Notes under the pieces: generated by a model
Databases searched by the model: none
The model's input: only the letters and a program-made list of their open reading frames with translations
What the model was told of the DNA's origin: nothing
Shown here: piece by piece, positions 16,090-23,973 of the stretch
Layout: each line of letters starts with the position of its first letter
How positions within the stretch are numbered: position 1 is the first letter of the stretch
Assembly: GCA_965243635.1 (NCBI GenBank)
Contig: OZ251574.1
Coordinates: 3,596,001-3,660,000 of the forward strand
Source: Rs1 sp000416275
GTDB lineage: Bacteria; Pseudomonadota; Gammaproteobacteria; Pseudomonadales; Balneatricaceae
DNA length: 64,000 bases
Direction of reading: 5' to 3'
Made by a program: the position numbers and the translations under genes

Positions 16090-16584
16090 CTAGCGCAAAT
16101 GTGTCGGTTGATAATTAACCGTGATTTCGCTAAATGCATTACAAATTTGCTCCGTGTAAAGTTCATCCGCAATTTGATAAGCATTAAAGCCAGAGCGATG
16201 CATGTGGTCTAAACGATCGTAGCTAACATCACCGACGGCACGCACTTGGCCTTTAAAGCCACGACGGGTAACATTTCTTGCAATACTAAAGCCCCGCCCG
16301 TCTCTCAGTACTGGAAAATCGATCGCGATCAACGAGACTTCTTGTAAAACACTGGCTAATTCAGACAAATCGTCATCCCCTTTCACCAATATACCGGTTT
16401 TTTCAGGATCTAAGTTCAACCGCTCTCTGTGTGCAAAATAGACGGCGAGCGGATAAACCACGGCGTCTGCACTTTGTTGAGCGAGGGTCAACGTTCGCTC
16501 TACATCCGCAGCTAGCCGTTCACTGTTTAAAAACACCCAGTGATCTGTGCTGGCCTTACCATCAATGAGAAGTGGCATATACAT
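16090..16584 (-). CDS. DUF934 protein, sulfite reductase partner
   Basis: This 164-residue protein of the DUF934 family is nearly always encoded next to Pseudomonas-type sulfite reductase and is presumed to help in sulfite reduction or electron supply, though its role is unproven. Recognisable segments are VKGDDDLSEL, IAIDFPVLRDGRGFSIA, RRGFKGQVRAVGDV and RSGFNAYQI. It overlaps the end of cysI by 23 bp, so the two are translationally coupled. An ATG two codons in (16578) is an equally good start. Confidence 0.9.
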   Translation of the reverse strand: MYMPLLIDGKASTDHWVFLNSERLAADVERTLTLAQQSADAVVYPLAVYFAHRERLNLDPEKTGILVKGDDDLSELASVLQEVSLIAIDFPVLRDGRGFSIARNVTRRGFKGQVRAVGDVSYDRLDHMHRSGFNAYQIADELYTEQICNAFSEITVNYQPTHLR

Positions 16585-18223
16585 ACTCCTTAAAAGGCTC
16601 TAAGCCTATTCTTTTAATCACATCGCGAAATGTTTCTTCTGCAATGCGATGGGTGACGAAAACGTGCAGTATCTTTTCTACCGTATTAGCCACGTCTCCC
16701 GCTGCGATCGCTTTACCGATGGTTTTTCCTATAGAAGCATCTGTTTTTGAGCTGCCACCTAAGGTGAACTGGTAATAATTTTCACCTTTTCGGTCCACGC
16801 CTAAAATACCAATATCCGCGACATGGTGGTGCCCGCAGGCATTGATACAGCCAGACATATTTAATTGGATTTCTCCCAGGTCATACAGATAGTCCAAATC
16901 ATCAAATTTACGGTTTATTTGATCGGCAATCGGCAGAGTTTCAGCATTTGCCAAGGCGCAAAACTCATAGCCAGGACAGCAAATCATATCGGTTAATGTA
17001 CCGATATTGGCCCTCGATAAATTGGCCTCACTCAGTGCTTGCCACAGAGCAAAAAGCGCAGATATTTTGACGTCAGCGAGCACCAAATTTTGATCGTGGG
17101 TAGAGCGAATCTCACTGAAACTATACTGTTCAGCGAGATCGGCAATCAAATCCATTTGGCTATCAGTGACGTCTCCCGGCGGCAGCAAGTAGGGCTTTAA
17201 AGAAATAACCACGATGCGATAGCCATTGATCTTATGCTCTACGGTATTGCGCTCATACCAGGCCTTAAAACTTTCATCTCGGGCAAAATCTGCCGATAGG
17301 CCGGTATATGTTGCCATATTCAAATCATAGTCAGCCGGTGAGAAATAGCCTTTGAATTTTTCAATTTCAGCGACGCTCAAATGCAACTCGGAGTCTTTAG
17401 TAAAACTCAACCACTCCGCTTCGACCAGAGCCGCCATTTTTTCAATGCCCAGCGCTTTGACTAAGATCTTAATTCTCGCTTTATACTTATTATCCCGACG
17501 GCCATTTAAGTTATAAACCCTTAAAATCGCATCTAGATAAGAGCGCAAATGTTCGGCAGGTAAGAAATCTTTAATCACTTTACCGATCATCGGCGTACGC
17601 CCTAAACCGCCACCCACCAACACTTCAAAACCAACTTCACCTCGCTCATTTTTTAGCAAGTGTAAACCTATATCATGCACTTGTGAGGCGGCACGATCTT
17701 CCGGCCCTCCAGTGACAGCAATTTTAAATTTACGCGGTAAGTAGGCAAACTCAGGATGCAGCGTTGACCACTGGCGAATAATTTCACAGTAGGGACGCGG
17801 ATCCTCAACTTCAGCACGGTGCACACCGGCATACGGATCGGTTGTCGTATTGCGGATACAGTTACCTGACGTTTGAATAGCATGCATTTGCACTTGGGCT
17901 AATTCTGCTAAAATATCTGGCACTTCTTCTAGTTTGGGCCAGTTGTATTGGATATTAGTTCTCGTAGTAAAATGTGCGTAATTGCGATCATACTTACGCG
18001 AAATATCTGCTAATTTTCGCAATTGAACAGACGACATTAATCCATAGGGTATAGCCACACGTAACATCGGTGCCTGGCGCTGTATGTATAGGCCATTCAT
18101 TAAACGCAGTGCCAAAAACTCATCTTCGGCGAGGGTTCCCGCTAAAAATCGATTGGTTTGATCGCGGTATTGCGCGACCCTTTGCTCGACCAATTGCTGA
18201 TCATCATTATTATATAAATACAT
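16562..18223 (-). CDS. cysI: Sulfite reductase hemoprotein (siroheme, [4Fe-4S])
   Basis: This protein of about 553 residues reduces sulfite to sulfide with six electrons. Two ferredoxin-like half domains and siroheme-binding repeats are visible (IQTSGNCIRNTT; FKIAVTGG). The [4Fe-4S]/siroheme cysteines are in CCPGYEFC and SGCINACGHHH. There is no cysJ flavoprotein gene nearby, so electrons probably come from ferredoxin or a similar donor, as in Pseudomonas. I chose the internal ATG at 18223 because it matches the usual MYxYN start, and AGG lies upstream; the longer frame begins with GTG at 18253. Confidence 0.93.
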   Translation of the reverse strand: MYLYNNDDQQLVEQRVAQYRDQTNRFLAGTLAEDEFLALRLMNGLYIQRQAPMLRVAIPYGLMSSVQLRKLADISRKYDRNYAHFTTRTNIQYNWPKLEEVPDILAELAQVQMHAIQTSGNCIRNTTTDPYAGVHRAEVEDPRPYCEIIRQWSTLHPEFAYLPRKFKIAVTGGPEDRAASQVHDIGLHLLKNERGEVGFEVLVGGGLGRTPMIGKVIKDFLPAEHLRSYLDAILRVYNLNGRRDNKYKARIKILVKALGIEKMAALVEAEWLSFTKDSELHLSVAEIEKFKGYFSPADYDLNMATYTGLSADFARDESFKAWYERNTVEHKINGYRIVVISLKPYLLPPGDVTDSQMDLIADLAEQYSFSEIRSTHDQNLVLADVKISALFALWQALSEANLSRANIGTLTDMICCPGYEFCALANAETLPIADQINRKFDDLDYLYDLGEIQLNMSGCINACGHHHVADIGILGVDRKGENYYQFTLGGSSKTDASIGKTIGKAIAAGDVANTVEKILHVFVTHRIAEETFRDVIKRIGLEPFKEYVYATSH

Positions 18224-18419
18224 AATTTTGCCTATATTTGCGGCATAAGCCACGCTTGCTCGGTTCTTTTTTTAAACTTTTACTACCCTGATCTTCCGAT
18301 TAAAGCTCAGCGAGGCAAGAGTCCCTATTGATTATTAATGTTATTGATTACAACTACTCTAAGCCCTACTTTTCACAGCTAATAAAAAGGGTAAGTTCTT
18401 TGTCTGGATACTTTTGCTC

Positions 18420-19202
18420 CTAGGAGAGCAAAAAGTGCCCGCCAATCAGCATCAAAACAGTCCCTATCAGCGGCTGCATCACCGAAGTTGATAGTTTTAC
18501 ACCGTAGTAACTGCCAATAAACACCCCGGGTAATGAGCCGATCAATAAATAAAAGAGCAAGCTCAAATCGACACTGCCCATACTGTAGTGGCCCACTCCC
18601 GCCACAGTGGTCAATACCACGGCATGTAATAAATCGGTACTGACGATCTCGGGCATTTTCATTTTTGGATAGAACACAATCAATAGAGCGGTACCCAGCG
18701 CACCTGCCCCCACTGACGATAAAGTCACCAGCCCACCTAATCCAAAGCCTGCCAGGACAGTGATTAGAGGGCGGTATTTAGCGAGTGCTCTAAAAGTGCT
18801 CTGCTCAGCCATTTTAGTACTGAAGCGCTGAATTTTTGATCTTAAAAAAACCGCCACTGAAGTCAGTAGTAAAGACACTCCCAACAAGGTATTAATCAGC
18901 GCTTCAACCTTCGCCAAGCTCTCTAGCTGCTGTAAATAATTAAGCGTTAACCAACTGGCGGGTAAACTCCCGACCAACATCAGTAAAACCACCGGGAAGT
19001 TAATCATTTTTTGCCGGTAGTAGTTAATCACGCCACCGCATTTGGTAATCGCCGCATACAGTAAGTCAGTACTAACCGCGATTACCAGCGGTACTTTAAA
19101 GACAACAATCAGTACCGGAGTCATCAGCGCACCTCCACCGATGCCGGTTAAACCAACTAAAAGGCCGACGATAAAACCCGCTAAGCTATAATATAAATCC
19201 AT
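18420..19202 (-). CDS. TSUP (TauE/SafE) family sulfite exporter-like permease
   Basis: This membrane protein of 260 residues has about eight hydrophobic segments in two homologous halves, each starting with a glycine-rich motif (LVGLTGIGGGALMTPVL near the N-terminus, LVTLSSVGAGALGTALL in the second half). Such TSUP proteins move sulfite, sulfoacetate or related anions. Its place beside the sulfite reductase genes suggests protection against excess sulfite or import of a sulfur anion. I chose the ATG at 19202; the longer frame starts with GTG at 19220. Confidence 0.85.
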   Translation of the reverse strand: MDLYYSLAGFIVGLLVGLTGIGGGALMTPVLIVVFKVPLVIAVSTDLLYAAITKCGGVINYYRQKMINFPVVLLMLVGSLPASWLTLNYLQQLESLAKVEALINTLLGVSLLLTSVAVFLRSKIQRFSTKMAEQSTFRALAKYRPLITVLAGFGLGGLVTLSSVGAGALGTALLIVFYPKMKMPEIVSTDLLHAVVLTTVAGVGHYSMGSVDLSLLFYLLIGSLPGVFIGSYYGVKLSTSVMQPLIGTVLMLIGGHFLLS

Positions 19203-19631
19203 GCCACCGCTACTACACACTTACAACACTAAAATGGTACGCCTAATTACTAGGGCAACTCATGACAGTATTTATTTGAATAATTAATTTCGAGACAGCT
19301 TAATGTAATCTTTATATAACTCAAAATATCATTTTATACTTTTGTTATTCTATTTGGTTATTAGAGATAAGCAAAGTGCGTATTTTAAAAATAAAATGGG
19401 ATAGAATATTACCGCTAATAACTTTTTGTTATATTAAAATCTCTTTTTATTCTTTTTATTCTTTATGATTTTTTGTAATAATGATCCACTCAAACACCAG
19501 AGATAGAAATTTAAGATCTGCTAGGAGCGCTGTTTAAAAAAACCGCGAGTAAATTCGTTTACTCAATCGCCTCACATGCAGATAATTTCTACGATGATCA
19601 TATTCACACTCTTAAAGTACGGGATTGCCCA
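19203..19631. promoter_or_regulatory. Divergent control region of TSUP gene and cysD
   Basis: This AT-rich divergent gap carries promoters in both directions. An inverted repeat ATAAC-TTTTT-GTTAT at 19418-19432 has the spacing of a LysR-type operator (T-N11-A) and could be a CysB site upstream of cysD. This assignment rests only on symmetry and location. Confidence 0.4.
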
Positions 19632-20546
19632 ATGGCCTTATCGATGAGAAAACTCACCCACCTCAAGCAGCTAGAAGCAGAGAGCATTCAGATTTTTCGC
19701 GAGGTCGCCGCTGAGTTTAATAACCCAGTTATGCTGTACTCCGTAGGAAAAGACTCAGCGGTAATGTTGCATCTCGCCAAAAAAGCATTTTTCCCCGGCA
19801 CTCCACCCTTCCCTTTACTCCACGTAGACACTACTTGGAAATTTAAGGAAATGATTGAGTTTCGCGACAAAATGGCCAGACAATCGGGGATGGAATTAAT
19901 TGTTCACATCAACCAAGATGGGGTGGATATGGGCATAAACCCTTTTGTCCACGGCTCGAGCAAGCACACTGACATCATGAAGACTCAAGGACTCAAACAA
20001 GCGCTGAACAAGTACAAATTTGATGCCGCATTTGGTGGAGCTCGCCGCGACGAAGAGAAATCGCGGGCCAAGGAGCGAATATTTTCATTTCGCGACCCTA
20101 ATCACCGCTGGGATCCTAAAAATCAGCGCCCTGAATTGTGGAACATATTCAATACCACCGTCGAAAAAGACGAGAGTATCCGAGTATTCCCCCTCTCCAA
20201 CTGGACTGAATTGGATATTTGGCAGTATATCTACCTTGAAAGCATTCCCATCGTGCCGCTCTATCTATCCGCACCTAGGCCCGTTGTCGAACGCGACGGA
20301 ATGACGATCATGGTCGATGATGATCGCCTGCCACTAAAAGAGGGGGAGGTACCGGTGATTAAAAACATTCGCTTTAGAACGTTAGGCTGCTACCCCTTAA
20401 CTGGTGCGGTCGAGTCAGATGCCGATAATTTACAGCAAATTATTCAGGAGATGCTGCTCACTAAAACCTCGGAAAGACAGGGCAGAGCAATCGATCACGA
20501 CGGCGCTGGTTCCATGGAGCTTAAAAAAATAGAGGGCTATTTTTAA
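19632..20546 (+). CDS. cysD: Sulfate adenylyltransferase subunit 2
   Basis: This 304-residue protein is the ATP-PP-hydrolase subunit that makes adenosine 5'-phosphosulfate from ATP and sulfate, driven by GTP hydrolysis in CysN. The sequence follows E. coli CysD throughout: LYSVGKDSAVMLHLA holds the PP-loop, then GINPFVHGSSKHTDIMKT, FDAAFGGARRDEEKSRAKER and SERQGRAIDHD near the C-terminus. Two ATG codons 12 bp apart could serve as start. CysN follows after an unusually long 227-bp gap. Confidence 0.95.
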   Translation: MALSMRKLTHLKQLEAESIQIFREVAAEFNNPVMLYSVGKDSAVMLHLAKKAFFPGTPPFPLLHVDTTWKFKEMIEFRDKMARQSGMELIVHINQDGVDMGINPFVHGSSKHTDIMKTQGLKQALNKYKFDAAFGGARRDEEKSRAKERIFSFRDPNHRWDPKNQRPELWNIFNTTVEKDESIRVFPLSNWTELDIWQYIYLESIPIVPLYLSAPRPVVERDGMTIMVDDDRLPLKEGEVPVIKNIRFRTLGCYPLTGAVESDADNLQQIIQEMLLTKTSERQGRAIDHDGAGSMELKKIEGYF

Positions 20547-20773
20547 GCCCCAGCATAGCTAAATCGGTCACCTAAACCCGAGACTTGAGGATGGATTATG
20601 CGCACCAGCAATTGGTTTCACTGCGCAATTGAGAAGCCAACATTCACAGTAAACTCATCAATTTGTGCTGCGTTAGCAATTTTTATAACCATCAATAACG
20701 ACAGCATTTTGTGACTTTATAGCGCCTATTTCAGCCATTTAAAATCGGCAAAAATTTAAAATTTGGAAGTATC

Positions 20774-22465
20774 ATGAGCCATCAGTCAGAACTTATCAGT
20801 AAAGATATTGAAAGCTACTTACACAAACATGAGAACAAGGAACTGTTGCGATTTTTGACCTGCGGAAGTGTCGACGACGGTAAATCAACATTGATTGGGC
20901 GCTTATTACACGATTCAAAAATGATCTATGAAGATCAACTAGCGGCGATCAAAAAAGTCAATGCCTCGGTAGGTAATGCCGGAGATGAGTTAGATCTAGC
21001 TTTACTGGTAGATGGCTTACAGGCAGAGCGTGAACAGGGCATCACTATTGATGTTGCCTATCGGTATTTTTCGACCGATAAGCGAAAGTTTATTATTGCC
21101 GACACTCCGGGTCATGAACAATACACCCGCAATATGGCGACCGGTGCCTCAAACTGTAGCTTGGCCATTATTTTGATCGATGCGCGTTTCGGCATTCAAA
21201 TGCAAACCAAACGACACAGTTTTATCACCAGTAAACTGGGCATCCAGCACACTATCGTGGCCATCAACAAAATGGACTTAGTAGATTTTGATGAACAGCG
21301 CTTTGCAACAATTAAAGCCGACTATCTTGAGTTTGCCAGCCAGTTACAGCAAACTGATTTACAGTTTATTCCGATGTCTGCCTTGAAAGGCGACAATGTG
21401 GTCAACCAATCCAAGCATATGCCCTGGTACTCAGGTGAGACCTTAATTCAAGCCTTGGAGAACGTCAAACTTAGCACTGATCACAATTTTGAGAAGTTAA
21501 GATTCCCGGTACAATACGTTAACCGACCCAATTTAAACTTTAGAGGCTACTGTGGCACTATCACCTCTGGAGTGGTAAGAGTTGGTGATGAAATTACGGT
21601 ACTCCCCTCCAAAAAGAAGTCTAAGGTTGCCTCTATTGTAACTTTTGATGGCGAACTTGAAGAAGCTTTCCCACCGATGTCGGTCACGCTCACTTTAGAA
21701 GATCAAATTGACATCTCGCGCAGTGACATCATCACTCATACTAAAGATCATATTCAAACTAGCGATAGAATCGCTGCGACTTTAGTCTGGATGTCAGAAA
21801 AACCACTCAGCATTGGCAGCACTTACGATATTAAATTGCTGACTGGGCGCGTCGCTGGTTCTGTGGTTAATATTGTGCATAAAATTGATATTAACACTTT
21901 GCAAAAACTCTCCAGTCACAAGCTATTATTGAACGAAATAGCACTGTGTGAGATAAAGCTAGAGCGGCCGATTATCGCCGACACTTATCAGCAGCTTCCA
22001 GCGACTGGATCATTCATCATCATAGATCGTTTTAGCAATGCCACTGTTGCCGCTGGGATGATTGAATATATTGTGTCAGAAACAACTGCTGACCTGCAGC
22101 AAATAGTCAGTCAATCGCAGTATAGCGCCAGTCAAAAAGCCCAGCGCTTTGGCCAAAAACCGGCAATTATCAGCTTTAAGGCGAACGATCAATTAACTCT
22201 TAAACAAGCCATCTATAGCTTGGAAAAAAGACTGATCGATGAAGGTCGAGCAGTGGCTACTTTACTGGATAGCACAGCGAAAAACTCGACATCGATGAGC
22301 ACTGCCGCCCAAGCTAATTTATTAGTTGCTAATGGATTGATCGTACTGAGCTGTGAAAGTGATGATTTACAAAGTGATTACTGCTTCGATCTTTGCAGTG
22401 AAGCCATTGATTATGCGCGAATTGAGCAATTTATTACAGATTTGCATGATTATAATCTGATATAA
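20774..22465 (+). CDS. cysN: Sulfate adenylyltransferase subunit 1 with a degenerate kinase-like C-terminal tail
   Basis: This 563-residue protein is the GTPase subunit of ATP sulfurylase. Residues 1 to about 440 match CysN: CGSVDDGKSTLIGRLL (P-loop), DTPGHEQYTRNMATGAS and AINKMDL. E. coli CysN has 475 residues; CysN-CysC fusions have about 630. The extra tail begins at about QRFGQKPAIISF, which aligns with the linker and first strand of CysC in those fusions. However, the GLSGSGKST P-loop is missing and the tail is only about 110 residues; NGLIVLSCESDD resembles a later CysC strand. It appears to be a CysC domain that has lost catalysis. GGAAG precedes the ATG. Confidence 0.92.
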   Translation: MSHQSELISKDIESYLHKHENKELLRFLTCGSVDDGKSTLIGRLLHDSKMIYEDQLAAIKKVNASVGNAGDELDLALLVDGLQAEREQGITIDVAYRYFSTDKRKFIIADTPGHEQYTRNMATGASNCSLAIILIDARFGIQMQTKRHSFITSKLGIQHTIVAINKMDLVDFDEQRFATIKADYLEFASQLQQTDLQFIPMSALKGDNVVNQSKHMPWYSGETLIQALENVKLSTDHNFEKLRFPVQYVNRPNLNFRGYCGTITSGVVRVGDEITVLPSKKKSKVASIVTFDGELEEAFPPMSVTLTLEDQIDISRSDIITHTKDHIQTSDRIAATLVWMSEKPLSIGSTYDIKLLTGRVAGSVVNIVHKIDINTLQKLSSHKLLLNEIALCEIKLERPIIADTYQQLPATGSFIIIDRFSNATVAAGMIEYIVSETTADLQQIVSQSQYSASQKAQRFGQKPAIISFKANDQLTLKQAIYSLEKRLIDEGRAVATLLDSTAKNSTSMSTAAQANLLVANGLIVLSCESDDLQSDYCFDLCSEAIDYARIEQFITDLHDYNLI

Positions 22466-22792
22466 TAGGCGCGGCGCTGTGGCACAGCGATTAGTTGAGC
22501 TAGCCCGCGCCAGTGACCGATCATGTAAAACCGTGCAAGCTGCTGTTTTTCGGTCTATCCTTGTTTAAAGCCTGAATCAGTGACCTGCAAATGGTGCATA
22601 GCATCAGCTCTCGATCCACTATCGAGCTACAGATTCAGGTTAAAGACACAGCAGACCTCTAAGAAGACTATTTCTTTAGGTCTCATAATAATTAAATAAT
22701 TCTTATTAATATAAATGACAGCGCTGTTAGTTGAATCGACTGCGTATATTAAGAAAAAGCTATGTGACAGATAGCTAACTGGAAATAGCCGT
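22466..22792. other. Intergenic region between cysN and rnfA
   Basis: These 327 bp contain a small hairpin just after cysN (CGCTGT-GGC-ACAGCG at about 22481-22495, no T-run), a 69-bp family A repeat at 22571-22639 and an AT-rich stretch that should hold the rnf promoter. A 10-bp palindrome ACAGCGCTGT occurs near 22718. Confidence 0.5.
22571..22639. repeat. Family A inverted repeat, 69-bp short copy
   Basis: The ends CCTGAATCAGTGAC and CAGATTCAGG are inverted repeats of the family A type. GCATAGCATCAGCTCTCGAT is a diverged version of the block next to one end of the full copies. It is the same length as the copy at 5314-5382 but diverged independently. Confidence 0.75.
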
Positions 22793-23374
22793 ATGAGCGA
22801 CTTTTTACTAATACTAGTTAGTACTGTTTTAGTTAATAATTTTGTGTTGGTGCAATTCTTAGGATTGTGCCCTTTTATGGGTGTGTCCAACAAGCTAGAA
22901 ACGGCGATGGGCATGTCTCTAGCCACCACTTTTGTACTGACCATCTCCTCAGTGTGTAGCTATTTGGTCCACCAGTACTTATTAATCCCCTTTTCCCTAA
23001 CTTACATGAAGACCATTGCCTTTATACTGGTCATCGCGGTTGTCGTGCAATTTACCGAAATGGTGGTGCGCAAAACCAGCCCAATGCTGCATAAAGTTTT
23101 AGGCATCTTTTTACCCCTGATCACCACCAACTGTGCGGTGCTAGGGGTCGCGTTATTGAACATCAAAAAAATGAACAGCTTTATGGAATCGATCGTCTTT
23201 GGTTTCGGCGCAGCGGTTGGCTTCTCTATGGCATTAATTCTGTTTTCGGCAATTCGCGAACGAATTGCCGTGGCCGATGTACCCAACCCTTTTAAAGGCG
23301 CCGCGATTGGCATGGTGACCGCTGGCTTAATGTCACTGGCATTTTTAGGCTTCACAGGGCTAGTGCAAATATGA
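22793..23374 (+). CDS. rnfA: Electron transport complex subunit RnfA
   Basis: This 193-residue integral membrane protein has six hydrophobic segments. With RnfE it forms the antiparallel pair in the Rnf membrane complex, which couples electron flow between ferredoxin and NAD(H) to ion movement. Family motifs are NNFVLVQFLGLCPFMGVS with its cluster-binding cysteine, and PLITTNCAVLGVALLN with the second. It is first in rnfABCDGE, and its last codons overlap the rnfB start. Confidence 0.96.
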   Translation: MSDFLLILVSTVLVNNFVLVQFLGLCPFMGVSNKLETAMGMSLATTFVLTISSVCSYLVHQYLLIPFSLTYMKTIAFILVIAVVVQFTEMVVRKTSPMLHKVLGIFLPLITTNCAVLGVALLNIKKMNSFMESIVFGFGAAVGFSMALILFSAIRERIAVADVPNPFKGAAIGMVTAGLMSLAFLGFTGLVQI

Positions 23375-23973
23375 TCAGTATTGTGATTGCGGTGCTGGTA
23401 CTGCTCGGATTAGCGGTGCTATTTGGTTTAATATTAGGTTTTTCCTCGATCAAATTCCACGTTGCTGGCAATCCAATTGTCGATCAAATAGACGGTATTT
23501 TGCCACAAACTCAATGCGGCCAATGCGGGCACCCAGGCTGTAGGCCTTACGCAGAAAGCATAGCCAATGGTGAGGCGATTAATAAATGCCCTCCCGGCGG
23601 ACAGGCAACCATCGAGGCCCTCGCCGATCTGCTAGATGTGGAAGTATTAGAACTGGATGGCGAACACGCTGACATCCCTATCAAAACGGTCGCATACATT
23701 CGAGAAGATGAATGTATTGGCTGCACTAAATGCATTCAAGCATGTCCAGTAGACGCAATTTTAGGCGCGGCAAAACAAATGCACACGGTGATTATCGATG
23801 AGTGCACTGGCTGCGATTTATGTGTAGCACCCTGCCCTGTCGACTGTATCGATATGCTGCCGATTGCCAGCAGCATCACTAATTGGAAATGGCAGGCACC
23901 AGTCGATCAAAGCCAAATTTTTCAGCAAATTATAGCGACAGATAAACGCCCTGATGTGGAGCTGCAATCTTAA
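23371..23973 (+). CDS. rnfB: Electron transport complex subunit RnfB
   Basis: This 200-residue ferredoxin-like subunit has one N-terminal membrane anchor (residues about 3-25). A four-cysteine [4Fe-4S] motif follows (QCGQCGHPGCRPYAESIA, then NKCPPGG), then two classical clusters, CIGCTKCIQACPVDAI and CTGCDLCVAPCPVDCI. It passes electrons into the complex on the cytoplasmic face. It overlaps rnfA by 4 bp and rnfC by one base (TAATG). Confidence 0.96.
   Translation: MISIVIAVLVLLGLAVLFGLILGFSSIKFHVAGNPIVDQIDGILPQTQCGQCGHPGCRPYAESIANGEAINKCPPGGQATIEALADLLDVEVLELDGEHADIPIKTVAYIREDECIGCTKCIQACPVDAILGAAKQMHTVIIDECTGCDLCVAPCPVDCIDMLPIASSITNWKWQAPVDQSQIFQQIIATDKRPDVELQS

Noticed and set aside
19418..19432. 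Definite CysB operator
   Set aside because: The inverted repeat fits a LysR-type site by spacing only; I kept it as a possibility within the divergent control region.
20774..22465. Functional CysN-CysC bifunctional enzyme
   Set aside because: The tail lacks the kinase P-loop and is about half the length of CysC, so APS kinase activity is not supported.
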